A stretch of 64,000 bases of DNA from Paracrocinitomix mangrovi (GCF_019740355.2 NZ_CP091819.1:2728001-2792000), one strand, 5' to 3'; numbered from the stretch's first letter, positions 1 to 9,991 are shown. Numbers and translations are program-made. Notes: a model not told the origin generated them from the letters alone.

Positions 1-1025
1 TTGCATATGTACTTCTATTTATATGGGCTATAGCAGCATCATTATACGCTAGAATAAAAAACAAAAAACAGAAAAAAGAAAAGTTTCAATTCTATAACAA
101 ATGGTGGTACTGGACAATAACCTTACTCCTAGTACTGCACATACTTTGGATCCAAATAATTAATCCTTCTTATTTTGGATACGGAACCCCAGATTATTTC
201 AGCTTAATTGAATCACGCAAAGATCATTTAATACTTTATGATTATAAATACACTGAATATACAGATGAGGATGGTAATCTAGAAAGCAGTGTTCCTAACT
301 TAAGATTACACGTGATTGACAGAAATAAACATGAACGCGTTTACTGGGATTTAATAGGAGACAATTACAACCCTATTATATATGGCAATAACGTAATACT
401 GGAAGAAAAATCAGACAGTAAAATAAAGAGCATAAGCATATTTGATGTCAAGAAACAAAAGACACTACTATTAGCCAAACTTCAAGACACAATTCCTATC
501 GGAGAAAATGAAGTAGAGATATATGAAATTACCTATGACTATTTATCCTACAAAATACAAACTTCCGTAGGAGATTTATATTCTTTGAACAAGCACAATC
601 TTAAATTCGAATGGTACGACAGTCAAAACTATAGATACCCAAATGATGATTCCCACTTCTTATTAAGAAGTTCAATGAATACCAGTGATAAGCAAGATCT
701 ATATCTAGATGATCAACTCACCCCTTATGAATACTTAAAAGGCGAAATTGTCAATGAACATAGTTTACACGATACTGATTATGCACTAATTCATTTCCAG
801 CAAGATTTGGATAAAACAAATCCGTCCCTTAGTCTTGTCAACGAATATGGCCAAGAACTTTGGGTTAAAACTTTAAAGGATTTTAGAAAAGATGGTGACG
901 CTTCTGGCTTAAAATACATACACCGTACTTTACTTTCAGACAGTTGTTGCTTTGTTACTTCCAATGAACATATCTACGAATACGACCTTAGAACAGGCAA
1001 ACTAAATTGGCACATATCACTTTAA
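1..1025 (+). CDS. Membrane protein with PQQ/WD-like C-terminal domain (5' end outside window)
   Basis: The frame is open from base 3 with no stop before 1023-1025, so the gene enters from the left edge; about 340 residues are visible. Two hydrophobic segments lie near bases 6-45 and 102-165, separated by a Lys-rich loop, so the N-terminal part is membrane-embedded. The remainder is soluble and beta-rich, and it ends with an EYDLRTGKLNW motif typical of a PQQ-type beta-propeller blade. A GTG at 312 could be taken as a start, but that would discard the in-frame membrane segments. No enzymatic motif is visible. The function is unknown; an outward-facing propeller sensor or scaffold is possible. 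Confidence 0.6.
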   Translation, partial: AYVLLFIWAIAASLYARIKNKKQKKEKFQFYNKWWYWTITLLLVLHILWIQIINPSYFGYGTPDYFSLIESRKDHLILYDYKYTEYTDEDGNLESSVPNLRLHVIDRNKHERVYWDLIGDNYNPIIYGNNVILEEKSDSKIKSISIFDVKKQKTLLLAKLQDTIPIGENEVEIYEITYDYLSYKIQTSVGDLYSLNKHNLKFEWYDSQNYRYPNDDSHFLLRSSMNTSDKQDLYLDDQLTPYEYLKGEIVNEHSLHDTDYALIHFQQDLDKTNPSLSLVNEYGQELWVKTLKDFRKDGDASGLKYIHRTLLSDSCCFVTSNEHIYEYDLRTGKLNWHISL

Positions 1026-1091
1026 CAGAACTTAAAGGATTAACTTTCGTATAACTTAAAGTCAGTATATTAGCGACAAGTAGGGGGATTC

Positions 1092-3224
1092 ATGATGAGC
1101 TTTTACAAATTTTGGCTACGCATCATCAACAGCAAACACATATTGCTGCTTGTGGTATTTATTGCCTTATTTAAGCCTGCTTTCTCAGAAAATATAGATT
1201 CTTTACGCTTGGCCTACGACTATTCAGAAGATGCTTATAAGAGAATCAATATCCAAATAGAAATAGCCAAAGAGTATTATCACCGTAAATCATATGATAC
1301 CTCCATTTTTGAATTTACAAAAGCAATCAGCTTAATTCCGAATGATAGTGCTTCGCTCAAAGCCAAAACCCTTGAAAAATTGTCCAAGGTATATCGCAAA
1401 AAAGAAGATATGCCTAACGCCATTAGAACCCAAAAAGCTGCTAAAGACTTTTACATTCAAGCAGGAGAAGGACCAGAAACTATTGCCTGGCAATACGCTT
1501 CTATTGGAAGAGGTTTTTACTCCGAAGCCTCTTATGATTCAGCCATGGTTTATTACATGAAGTCAAAGGAAATATTTGAAAAAAACGAAATACATGATGA
1601 ATCTTACGGTAACCTATTGCACTTTATAGGATCTGTTTTTAAAAGACAAGGAGACGATCAAAAAGCTTGCGAGTATTACAATGAGGAAGTTGAGTTTGGT
1701 AAAAAATATGGCTACAAACACATTGAAGCGGAAGGCTTGTATTTAGGCGGAATCTGCATTGAAGATACCAGAGATGCACTCAACAACTACTTTAAATGTT
1801 TAACCATTTATCAAGAGGTAGAAAGTGAAAAAATGATGGGTTTGATGTACACGCTAATAGCCGGCGCATATGCCAATTTGGATCTAAACGACAGTGCTAT
1901 TTATTATCAAGAAAAATGGTTAAAAATATGCGAAGATGGAGGTGAAATAAGTCACTTAGCATCCGCACATAGCACATTAGCCGAACTATTAATAAGAGAT
2001 AATCGATTAAACGAAGCAGAAAAGCACCTGGCCCAAGCTTTAGAAATTGCGAAGGTCGCAGGAGTTAAAGCATACATTAGATTTAAAGATATATATGCGA
2101 CTTACTTTAATTTAAGCTTAGCTAAAAAGGATTATAAGAATGCCGTTGACTACCAATCTTTGTGGTATTCTTACAGGGATTCTGCTCGAAATCAAGAACA
2201 TCAAGATGCCATTTTAGAAATGGATAAAATTTACAATCAGGAGAAACAAGAAGCAGAACATCAAAAGGAATTAGCACTAAAGGAAAAACAGTCAATGCTT
2301 GATAAACAAGAAATTGAAAATCAATCTCAAATGAACAAGATTTTAATGGCTGCATCAATCCTTGTTTTAGCATTGGGGATATTTGTATTTATCAAATACC
2401 GTGAATCTCAAAAACAGAAAAAAATCATACACCATCAGAAACAAGCAATGGAATTTCAAAAAGAACTTGTTGAAGCAAAAAACAAGGATATTATGGATTC
2501 TATGGTTTATGCCAGCTCTATTCAAAAAGCCATTAACACCAGTGAAGATTATATCTCCACCATGTTCAAAGACGTATTTGTGTTTTATCAACCAAGAGAT
2601 ATAGTTTCTGGAGATTTTTATTGGGGATATCAAACAGAGGATGGTAAAAAACTAATTGCTGTAGGAGACTGCACAGGACATGGAGTACCGGGTGCAATGA
2701 TGAGTATGTTAGGTAACGCATTTCTAAACGAAATAGTAGTTGAAGGTAAACTATATGAACCTGCCGCTATTTTGGATAAATTAAGAAATCAAGTAAAAAA
2801 AGCCCTTCAAACTGAGTCTCGCAGAGACGGGATGGATATGGCATTCTGTTGTATTGAAAATAACAAACTTTATTTTGCAGGGGCCAACCTTCCTCTATAC
2901 GTTCTAAGAAAAGGAACATTAATTGAAATAAAAGGAAACAAACAACCTGTTGGTTATCAACCTTTAAAAGAAACACCATTTACCCAAGAAGAATTTGAAT
3001 TACAAGCAGAAGATCAAATTTATCTCTTCTCTGATGGATATGCTGATCAATTTGGAGGGCCAAAGGGTAAAAAATACAAATACAAAACCTTTAGGGAAAA
3101 GCTAGCAGATATAAGCTCTATGAGTTTCTCACAGCAAAGAAAGGTAATCAGTGAAGAATTTGAAGTTTGGAAAGGAGATTTAGAACAACTGGATGATGTT
3201 TGTGTTTTGGGTATCAAGGTTTAA
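1092..3224 (+). CDS. TPR-repeat membrane protein with C-terminal SpoIIE/PP2C phosphatase domain
   Basis: This 710-residue protein starts with a signal peptide (about residues 1-32). An array of TPR-like helical repeats follows (about 40-340), then a Gln/Glu-rich coiled coil, one membrane helix (about 415-434), a second short coil, and a SpoIIE-type Ser/Thr phosphatase domain (about 485-710). The phosphatase motifs GDFYW, GDCTGHGVPGA and LFSDGYADQFGG carry the acidic metal-binding residues of the PP2C fold. The likely topology is a periplasmic TPR sensor with a cytoplasmic phosphatase, of the kind that dephosphorylates anti-sigma-factor antagonists. ATG 1092 is preceded by AGGGGG; a second ATG follows directly. 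The phosphatase domain resembles that of the gene at 49332-51359. Confidence 0.85.
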   Translation: MMSFYKFWLRIINSKHILLLVVFIALFKPAFSENIDSLRLAYDYSEDAYKRINIQIEIAKEYYHRKSYDTSIFEFTKAISLIPNDSASLKAKTLEKLSKVYRKKEDMPNAIRTQKAAKDFYIQAGEGPETIAWQYASIGRGFYSEASYDSAMVYYMKSKEIFEKNEIHDESYGNLLHFIGSVFKRQGDDQKACEYYNEEVEFGKKYGYKHIEAEGLYLGGICIEDTRDALNNYFKCLTIYQEVESEKMMGLMYTLIAGAYANLDLNDSAIYYQEKWLKICEDGGEISHLASAHSTLAELLIRDNRLNEAEKHLAQALEIAKVAGVKAYIRFKDIYATYFNLSLAKKDYKNAVDYQSLWYSYRDSARNQEHQDAILEMDKIYNQEKQEAEHQKELALKEKQSMLDKQEIENQSQMNKILMAASILVLALGIFVFIKYRESQKQKKIIHHQKQAMEFQKELVEAKNKDIMDSMVYASSIQKAINTSEDYISTMFKDVFVFYQPRDIVSGDFYWGYQTEDGKKLIAVGDCTGHGVPGAMMSMLGNAFLNEIVVEGKLYEPAAILDKLRNQVKKALQTESRRDGMDMAFCCIENNKLYFAGANLPLYVLRKGTLIEIKGNKQPVGYQPLKETPFTQEEFELQAEDQIYLFSDGYADQFGGPKGKKYKYKTFREKLADISSMSFSQQRKVISEEFEVWKGDLEQLDDVCVLGIKV

Positions 3225-3244
3225 TTTGTATTTTGCAAATACCC

Positions 3245-3745
3245 ATGAAGAAGTTACTAATCTTATCTAGCCTGTTTCTGGCAATTAATTCTATTGCCCA
3301 AGAAAAAAACCGCATCAATTATGATCAATGGATAATGATTGAAAAAGGCACTTACACCAGAATGATGACCACTGCAGATTCTTTATTGGTTGAATATGAA
3401 AGTCAACCTTTTGAAGTAGAAGAAGCTCCATCAAAATGCTGCACTAATGGTTTGTTGGTGATTAAAAACCTTTATAAAGCTGCCATGAGTGAACAAAAGG
3501 GTGATGAAGATGCCAAAGCGGGTTATGACAAAGTAAGCAATTTGATTAAAGACGAAAAGCTGTTAGAAGGCGATAGCAGCACACAAGAACTACTTAAAAG
3601 AGGAAACGAGTATCAATCAACAGGAAACTATAAAAAAGCCCTAATATTTTATGAAAAGGCTTTAGAGAAAGATCCTGCATCAAAAAGCATCAAAAAAACC
3701 ATTAAGCAAACAAAAAAGAAACTAAAGAAATACAAACAAGCTTAA
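3245..3745 (+). CDS. Small secreted protein with C-terminal TPR
   Basis: This 166-residue protein begins with a clear signal peptide (MKKLLILSSLFLAINSIAQ). The start at 3245 was chosen because the upstream in-frame extension lacks signal-peptide character and overlaps the phosphatase gene. A double-Cys motif (SKCCTN) sits mid-protein. The last 60 residues form one tetratricopeptide repeat (GNYKKALIFYEKALEKDP) followed by a Lys-rich tail. It lies 20 bp after the SpoIIE gene and is probably cotranscribed with it. A short inverted repeat (GTATTT/AAATAC) lies just before the start codon. Its stop overlaps the convergent gene by 4 bp. Function unknown. Confidence 0.75.
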   Translation: MKKLLILSSLFLAINSIAQEKNRINYDQWIMIEKGTYTRMMTTADSLLVEYESQPFEVEEAPSKCCTNGLLVIKNLYKAAMSEQKGDEDAKAGYDKVSNLIKDEKLLEGDSSTQELLKRGNEYQSTGNYKKALIFYEKALEKDPASKSIKKTIKQTKKKLKKYKQA

Positions 3746-4884
3746 AGTGTTTTGAAAAAACCTTCAATACCTCTTCCTTCATCATAATCTTTGGACCAGG
3801 CCATTATTTCATCCTCTGTATAAGCTAATGCGCCTTTTTCAATTAAAAATCTAATTGCCCTCATTTCTCTAAAAGAAATCTTACCATCTATCATGATACC
3901 AAATATGTAAAGCTTTTCTATCGCATCCCGAGTGTGAGCAGATAATTGCGGTATTTCTTCTAAAAAGTCTTCATTGTATTCGGGTTCTTCTTGAATTTCA
4001 ATTTCAAACTTATTTAATAAGGTTAGGCTCAATAAAAAATGGTTATAGTGAAATGACCTTTTTGACTCAGAAATAAGCTGCAAACTGTCATAAATATGCT
4101 TTCTAAACTCCTGATTGTCCTTATTTTCTTCGTACAAAATGTCTACAACTCTTTTAATTAAAGGTGGTGCCATCACTCTAATTTTAGACTCTTTTATAAC
4201 CTTTGATGATCCCCACATGTTCCAAAATGCATACACCGGAATACCAGCCATATCAAGCACAAATCTTAGGGCATATCTTCCTAAAATCTTCTTGACAAAA
4301 ATTCTAAATAGAATATTACTTGCTGTAGCTTTTAATCTTAACAAAAACTGAAAAATAACAACCCCTGTCTTAGATAAACCCTCATAAGGATTGATCCCAA
4401 TTTCTTCTAATTGCTTTTGTTTTTTCTCCAACCCTACAGCAATAAGTGCATTTAAATTGTGCTGATAATTTTCATCTGCAGGATTTGGATGACCGCATAC
4501 ATTAGAGATAGCGCCAACTGCTTTGATATTGATATAAGTTAAATACCAAATCTCTATCATTACCAATACAATACTATAAATCATGAATTCAACTTCAATA
4601 GGAACTTCCCCACTGTAAATAGGATTATCCGGTATTGTAAAAGTTCGAACTGGGAAAAGTGATTCACCAAAGTAATGATATGGTAAGTACAAAAGTAAAA
4701 CCCCTAAAGTTCCGGCAATTGCCGCTTTAATAAGCGTATTTACTTTTATTGATTTCAATTGCGCCTGCTCTTCTTCATTTAAAATGAAAAGATCATCACC
4801 ATCTTGAAACTGATTGATTTTTTTTAGTTCTTTTTCAGCTATTCGCGTCCAGAAACTCTTTTTATCGTTTTTCTTATCGGCCAT
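3742..4884 (-). CDS. Conserved membrane protein, possibly LBF_2804 family
   Basis: The protein has 380 residues with a hydrophilic, Lys-rich N-terminus. Hydrophobic segments lie near 50-70 and 100-120 and weaker ones near 170-220. A cytoplasmic C-terminal helical region follows. Its last 70 residues (DGKISFREMRAIRFLIEKG) resemble a TerB/EF-hand-like helical domain. It resembles from memory a Bacteroidota membrane protein annotated as the LBF_2804 family; this is uncertain and implies no function. It ends inside the convergent small secreted gene (4-bp overlap) and lies 54 bp downstream of the M48 protease, so it may share that transcript. Confidence 0.65.
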   Translation of the reverse strand: MADKKNDKKSFWTRIAEKELKKINQFQDGDDLFILNEEEQAQLKSIKVNTLIKAAIAGTLGVLLLYLPYHYFGESLFPVRTFTIPDNPIYSGEVPIEVEFMIYSIVLVMIEIWYLTYINIKAVGAISNVCGHPNPADENYQHNLNALIAVGLEKKQKQLEEIGINPYEGLSKTGVVIFQFLLRLKATASNILFRIFVKKILGRYALRFVLDMAGIPVYAFWNMWGSSKVIKESKIRVMAPPLIKRVVDILYEENKDNQEFRKHIYDSLQLISESKRSFHYNHFLLSLTLLNKFEIEIQEEPEYNEDFLEEIPQLSAHTRDAIEKLYIFGIMIDGKISFREMRAIRFLIEKGALAYTEDEIMAWSKDYDEGRGIEGFFKTL

Positions 4885-4938
4885 TACTTAAGTAGATAGA
4901 CCAAATATATTCAAGAAATAAATAAGTGCATCAAAAAC

Positions 4939-5877
4939 CTACACTTGCTCTAAAAATGCTATTCTTTTTTCAATAGGAGGATGGGTAGCAAAAAGTCCTG
5001 TAAACCCAGAAAGGGCGGCACCTTGTTCTTTAGGATTGTTTTCAATAAACATTCCTTTTACGTCATCACTGCGAACATCATCAACCGTCGAATGGCCAGA
5101 TATTTTTCTAAGTGCAGAAGCCAAAGCATCAGGACGTCTGGTCATTTCGGCAGCAGCTGCATCAGCCATGTATTCTCTTTTACGAGACAATCCAAATCTG
5201 AACAATATGGTAAGGAAATAAGCAATTGCACTAACCAACAATATGATTAACACTAAACGTCCATCTTGTTTGTTGTTATTGCTCCTTCTATGTCCTCCAT
5301 AAAGAACAGATCTAAAAGCAACTTGCACAACAAAAGCCAGAATACCAACAAAAATGACAGAAATAACTAGCAACTTAACGTCCTTGTTTTTGATGTGTGC
5401 CAACTCATGGGCAATCACTCCCTCAAGTTCTGCATCATTTAGTTTATTAATGATACCTCTTGTAAGTGTAACACTATAGGTTTTTTCATTCAAACCACTG
5501 GCAAAAGCATTTAATGCATCACTTTCAATGATAAACACTTTTGGCATTGACATTCCTTGTGACATACATAGGTTTTCAACCAGGTTGTAAACACGCATGT
5601 TTTCTTTTCTTTCTAATGGACGGGAATGAACCGCGAATTGAATCATTTTTGAATGAAAGGTGTATGCGATTAAAAACCACAAACCAACCGCTCCAATAAT
5701 GAAAGGAAGAGATACTAAGAATTTCTCCTGAACATATCCATCCCATTGTCCTTCATTAATTAAAAAGAAAACCAACCAAACAGAAGCGATAATAACTGTT
5801 GGAAAACCAATTAACATCAATGCAGATTTGGTGTTATTACTCCTAATCTGGCTATCTAAACCTACGTAAGCTGCCAC
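4939..5877 (-). CDS. htpX: M48-family membrane zinc metalloprotease (HtpX-like)
   Basis: This 312-residue protein has two N-terminal membrane helices (about 18-40 and 55-73), the zinc motif HELAH at 157-161 followed by IKNKD, and a downstream REYMADAAA segment whose Glu235 would be the third zinc ligand. Two more hydrophobic segments (about 168-190 and 207-226) lie between them. This is the HtpX-type layout of membrane proteases that act on damaged or misfolded membrane proteins. The gene lies 13 bp after lemA on the same strand; lemA next to an M48 protease is a recurrent pairing. The symbol is by family resemblance; a non-HtpX M48 member is possible. Confidence 0.88.
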   Translation of the reverse strand: MAAYVGLDSQIRSNNTKSALMLIGFPTVIIASVWLVFFLINEGQWDGYVQEKFLVSLPFIIGAVGLWFLIAYTFHSKMIQFAVHSRPLERKENMRVYNLVENLCMSQGMSMPKVFIIESDALNAFASGLNEKTYSVTLTRGIINKLNDAELEGVIAHELAHIKNKDVKLLVISVIFVGILAFVVQVAFRSVLYGGHRRSNNNKQDGRLVLIILLVSAIAYFLTILFRFGLSRKREYMADAAAAEMTRRPDALASALRKISGHSTVDDVRSDDVKGMFIENNPKEQGAALSGFTGLFATHPPIEKRIAFLEQV

Positions 5878-5890
5878 TGGAAATATTTAT

Positions 5891-6454
5891 TTAGAATTCA
5901 ACTTTAGGAGCTTCGTCTAATTCTTCTCTTTTAACAACTCCAAGATCAAAAAACGGTTCTTCACTAATCTTAGCCATTCTAGCTACGATATTACTTGGGA
6001 AGGTTTTTGTTTTTACGTTCAACGCTTTGGTTGCTGAGTTAAAGAATCTTCTTACAGCTGACAATTTATTCTCAATATCAGACATTTCATTTTGAAGTTG
6101 TAAGAAATTGGTATTTGATTTCAAATCAGGATAAGCTTCCATTTGCATTGAAAACTGCGACATAGCACCCGCTAAAGCCGCTTCAGCAGCAATCTTTTCA
6201 TTTACCGTTCCAGCAGACATAGCTCTGGCTCTGGCTTGAGTAACTTGCGTTAAAACTTTCTCTTCTTGTTGAGCATACCCTTTAACAGTAGCCACCAATT
6301 GAGGAATTAAATCGTGTCTTTGTTTAAGTTGTACATCAATATCAGCAAAAGCTTGCTCTCTATTTGTCTCCAAACGCTGAAGTGTGTTGTACAATGAAAC
6401 GAACCATAATATTAAGATTAATACAACGGCTCCAATAACTATTCCTGCTATCAT
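5891..6454 (-). CDS. lemA: LemA family protein
   Basis: The protein has 187 residues. A single N-terminal membrane anchor (about 2-24) is followed by the conserved LemA signature (LETNREQAFADIDVQLKQRH and DLIPQLV), then a four-helix domain ending in ALNVKTKTFPSNIVA. LemA proteins are membrane-anchored helical bundles of unclear biochemical role. The TAnnTTTG box at 6490-6497 is a candidate promoter for lemA and the protease behind it. Confidence 0.9.
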   Translation of the reverse strand: MIAGIVIGAVVLILILWFVSLYNTLQRLETNREQAFADIDVQLKQRHDLIPQLVATVKGYAQQEEKVLTQVTQARARAMSAGTVNEKIAAEAALAGAMSQFSMQMEAYPDLKSNTNFLQLQNEMSDIENKLSAVRRFFNSATKALNVKTKTFPSNIVARMAKISEEPFFDLGVVKREELDEAPKVEF

Positions 6455-6489
6455 TTTTTTTTAATTAGGTTTTATTTGGATTAAATATA

Positions 6490-6497
6490 CAAAAATA
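6490..6497 (-). promoter_or_regulatory. -7 box (TATTTTTG) of lemA
   Basis: TATTTTTG on the minus strand matches TAnnTTTG, 35 bp before the lemA ATG at 6454. TCAATCC (6498-6504) and GGATTGA (6531-6537) form an inverted repeat just upstream. Confidence 0.4.
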
Positions 6498-6557
6498 TCA
6501 ATCCGCGTGTTGATTTAAGGACGATTGAAAGGATTGAATATTTTATTGATGAGCTAT

Positions 6558-7535
6558 TTACTGAACAATTATTCTGAAATTCTCGTCAGCAATTTTGATC
6601 ATATAAGTTCCGGCAGCAACATGTGATGGAACATTATAGATAATTTGATTGTTGTTTACAACGTCAAATGACTCAGTAGCAACAACTTTACCATCTGCAC
6701 TGTATATATTTAAATCTATTACATTGTTGAATGATTCAGGTAAATAAATAACAATTGAACCTCCTTGAATAACCGGATTCGGGTACAAAGAAATTTCATT
6801 GATATTTTCGTCCTGAACTGATACAATTGGAGAATAAGAAAAATCACCATTGAAATCAGTTTGTTTTAATCTGTAATAGGACACTCCATATAGCGGTAAA
6901 TTATCCGTATCTGAATAATGAATCGTATATGAAGAATTACCAGCACCATCAACATTATATAATGCTTCCCAACTAATTCCGTCTGCGCTTCTCTCCACTG
7001 TAAAATAATCATTGTCAATTTCAGATTTTGTCACCCAATGCAGATCGACGACCCGTTCATTACTTCGCATGTCAGCAGTAAAAGATACCAATTCAATAGG
7101 CAATTGCGAAGGAGGGCAACCACCATCACATAGTAAAATAGGACCTGCTAAATCACCACTAGAAGCATTCCAGTATTGAGTAGAACACATCTCTACATAA
7201 GTAGAAGATCCCCCACCTGAACCAACTCCCATTGATCCGCCAGGAAATACCATAATATCAGAATTACATGGCAATTTTAATTTTTTACCATTTTGAAATT
7301 CAATTCTTCCATACAAGAAGATTATCATTGAATCAGGACAAGCATTTAAGTCGATTGTACTTGTAACATCAATCTGAATACTAGCTGGAATAATGATAGT
7401 ATCAAAACAACCCGGAACACCATTAGACCAAAGAGCAGGTTCATTCCAGTCTCCAGAAGACAAAGCAGTTGTACTGGTAGCCTTCGCATTCAGCAAACTT
7501 ATGAGTAAGAATGTTAATAATAGTAGCCTTTTCAT
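6558..7535 (-). CDS. Secreted protein with T9SS type A sorting domain
   Basis: This 325-residue protein has a signal peptide (MKRLLLLTFLLISLLNAKA). Its N-terminal region begins with GDWNEPALWSNGVPG and continues as short beta repeats, then a Gly/Ser-rich stretch. A fibronectin-like linker follows (about 145-240; IELVSFTADMRSNERVVDLHWVT in two parts, YYRLKQTDFNGDFSYS). The C-terminal 75 residues are a Por-secretion type A sorting domain: LYPNP, YSADGKVV, AGTYMIKI. Such proteins cross the outer membrane by T9SS and are attached to the surface or released. Its own binding function is not evident. Confidence 0.85.
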   Translation of the reverse strand: MKRLLLLTFLLISLLNAKATSTTALSSGDWNEPALWSNGVPGCFDTIIIPASIQIDVTSTIDLNACPDSMIIFLYGRIEFQNGKKLKLPCNSDIMVFPGGSMGVGSGGGSSTYVEMCSTQYWNASSGDLAGPILLCDGGCPPSQLPIELVSFTADMRSNERVVDLHWVTKSEIDNDYFTVERSADGISWEALYNVDGAGNSSYTIHYSDTDNLPLYGVSYYRLKQTDFNGDFSYSPIVSVQDENINEISLYPNPVIQGGSIVIYLPESFNNVIDLNIYSADGKVVATESFDVVNNNQIIYNVPSHVAAGTYMIKIADENFRIIVQ

Positions 7536-7646
7536 CCTTTTGGTAACAGGTATGGTTAAAACTTATTACGCTAATTTAAAACAAAAGGTTGTGGATAACT
7601 ATGAAAATCGGTGAATAAACTTAATTAATCTATGAAATACGGCTAA

Positions 7647-9977
7647 TTAGCCTCTTTTCTTTCTAGAGTATCGGTAGAATAATATGCCAGCGACCAAGAT
7701 AAAAAAAAAGCTTCCGCCACCTATATATAAAACCTTGGTCCAGTACTTTTTATCTGCCTCTTCTTGCAAGTAATCCAGGTAGGCTTTACTGTGATAGGAT
7801 GGTGTTGGCTTTTCTTTGAGCCAACTCAAATTGTTGACGGATGAATCAGGATGAGGAATAGTAATACTAAACAAAGTGTCTCCCAAATCAGGGAACAGAT
7901 TAGTATAATTAAGTGAATCAACCATGAAACCTTCCTTGTCGTACAGTTTAATTAACTCTCCATTAGAAGAAAAACCAAATTCAAAATCACCAATAACATT
8001 TAAAGAATCTCCGGGATATAGAGTTTTAAAACGCCCAAGGTTCTCAGATAATACTATAAAACTATTAGGTTCCAAAGAAGTTCCATCAGGCACTTTCCAT
8101 CCTTTTTTATAGCTTCTTTCTGTCAATGTCCAGCCAGATAAATCAATGGTGCTATTAGAATTATTATACAATTCAATCCAGTCTCCGGATGTGTCTGCCT
8201 CAGGCTGGAAAAAGGCTATTTCGTAAAAAACCAGGCTATCAGCAAATTTGCTTTTAGGTTTAGGTTGAATAATAGGAACTAAATTCATATTCCCTTTAGG
8301 AACAATGGTGCGAATCGCTCCGGCATTCTTATCATCTTCCCAACCAACCAATTCATAATCATGTTTAAGTTTTACCTCTATTTGAATAGGAACATTCTTG
8401 AAATAAATCCCTTTATAATCACGCTTCAAGTCCAAAGAACTAAACTTCACATCACACAATTCTTTACCGGGATGATCTAAAGAAATTTCAACAGTATCTT
8501 CTAAACCAAACTTTTGCATAATATGCATTCTACAATAGTGCGGCCTGTTTGCAATGAATGTCTTTACAATGTTACAATGGTGATGCCAGTTCTCATAAGA
8601 AGATCCCCAACGTTTTTGGTGGTATGGCATTTCACTATCAATCGTTGCCATCATACTTTCAAATAATCTTTTGGCAGTATCCGGATGATAAACTGTGTTT
8701 AGATGATCAGCAAACGTATTAATGTATTGATACTCTAGTTTTTTATTTGATAATAATGATCTAATAATGAAGGTCGACCAAGCCGGATCTGGCCATTTTT
8801 CCGCATTAATAGAGGTAAATTTTAATAATGTATTTCTTTTATATCCGCTTGGTGCATTATTACCCAAACCTTGGTCTATATCGTAATAAACCCATCTCCA
8901 TTTTGCCGAATCATTTCTTTCTCTCCAATATCTTATGTTTCCACCGGCATCTCTATTATCAGAATATACTTCGGCAATATTATACCTGATAAAATCATTG
9001 ACATCCATAAAAGTTTTAAGCTTCTCAACATTTTCATCTTTTGACAAATCATGAGAACTTAAGTACGCCAACAACTTTTTATAATTGGTTGAAGAACCAT
9101 GTCTTCTAACTCCATTTTGACGGAGAATGTCTACGTTGTCCTTATCAACTCCATAATTATCATGTAAATAATGCTCATTGATTTTTTCCCTTAAGTTTTG
9201 AATTCCCCAGTATTTACCGTTGATAAACAAAACAGCCGGACGATATGCCTGAATAGCTACACCAGTAGGTTTTGCCATTTGCGTCATAAAAGCATCTCTT
9301 AAATGTGTTCGTTGAAAATCACCACCGGAATTTCTGAGTATAAAATTCTTATACTCATCCATTTCTCTTTCAGGAAAAATAGGATACTCAATTCTATTAT
9401 TACCATACTTTGTTCTGGCAAAAACAGCAATTGATTTCATTGGTAACATTCTACTGAATCCTCCAAAAATATTGATCCCAACTCCTTGATTAAAACAAAG
9501 TTTACCTTCTTCATCATACATTTCAATATTGGCTGATCTTTCCCAATCTCTCCAATAATTAGCTCCTAAATGCGGCTCAACTGTATCAGCACAACAACCT
9601 TCAACATAAATTCCACTTTCAAAATCCCACAAATTGCCCGGTTCAGTTGCTAAAGACACAACAGGTAAATCATACTTTCTATCACAAACATATGTGTTAG
9701 TTTGAACGGTAGATCTTTTACCATCTTTATAAGCGACAGCTCTAATTATTACAACATCATTTACTTCAAATGGTTTTGTATATCTAGCACTTCCTGATGA
9801 AGGAACACTTCCGTCAAGTGTGTAATAAATGTTAGCACCGCTTCCGGCATCCAGGGTAACTTTTGTTGGTTTTTCATATACACCCCCAATAGGATTAAAG
9901 TTAATCACCAATTCATCCTGGCTTTTTCCGTAAAAAGAAAACAATAACGTTAATATGAATAATAGATGCTTCAACAT
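7647..9977 (-). CDS. CotH-kinase-like surface protein with chitobiase-type and lamin-tail domains
   Basis: This 776-residue protein has a signal peptide (about 1-19), then a chitobiase/FN3-like beta domain (about 25-95; YYTLDGSVPSSGSARYT). A CotH-type kinase domain follows (about 150-480; FRNSGGDFQRTHLRDAFM, GKYWGIQNLREKINEHYL, WVYYDIDQGLGN), then a lamin-tail domain (about 605-695; DWIELYNNSNSTIDLSGWTL). It ends with a membrane helix (about 748-766) and a basic tail. CotH proteins are atypical kinases, phosphorylating spore-coat proteins in Bacillus. The C-terminal anchor replaces the T9SS tail often found on this architecture. A TAnnTTTG box precedes it at 9992-9999. Confidence 0.85.
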   Translation of the reverse strand: MLKHLLFILTLLFSFYGKSQDELVINFNPIGGVYEKPTKVTLDAGSGANIYYTLDGSVPSSGSARYTKPFEVNDVVIIRAVAYKDGKRSTVQTNTYVCDRKYDLPVVSLATEPGNLWDFESGIYVEGCCADTVEPHLGANYWRDWERSANIEMYDEEGKLCFNQGVGINIFGGFSRMLPMKSIAVFARTKYGNNRIEYPIFPEREMDEYKNFILRNSGGDFQRTHLRDAFMTQMAKPTGVAIQAYRPAVLFINGKYWGIQNLREKINEHYLHDNYGVDKDNVDILRQNGVRRHGSSTNYKKLLAYLSSHDLSKDENVEKLKTFMDVNDFIRYNIAEVYSDNRDAGGNIRYWRERNDSAKWRWVYYDIDQGLGNNAPSGYKRNTLLKFTSINAEKWPDPAWSTFIIRSLLSNKKLEYQYINTFADHLNTVYHPDTAKRLFESMMATIDSEMPYHQKRWGSSYENWHHHCNIVKTFIANRPHYCRMHIMQKFGLEDTVEISLDHPGKELCDVKFSSLDLKRDYKGIYFKNVPIQIEVKLKHDYELVGWEDDKNAGAIRTIVPKGNMNLVPIIQPKPKSKFADSLVFYEIAFFQPEADTSGDWIELYNNSNSTIDLSGWTLTERSYKKGWKVPDGTSLEPNSFIVLSENLGRFKTLYPGDSLNVIGDFEFGFSSNGELIKLYDKEGFMVDSLNYTNLFPDLGDTLFSITIPHPDSSVNNLSWLKEKPTPSYHSKAYLDYLQEEADKKYWTKVLYIGGGSFFFILVAGILFYRYSRKKRG

Positions 9978-9991
9978 TCCTTATGTGAAAT

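Noticed and set aside
312-1025. GTG at 312 as the start of the first gene
   Set aside because: The same frame is open back to base 3 and encodes membrane helices, so the true start lies outside the window.
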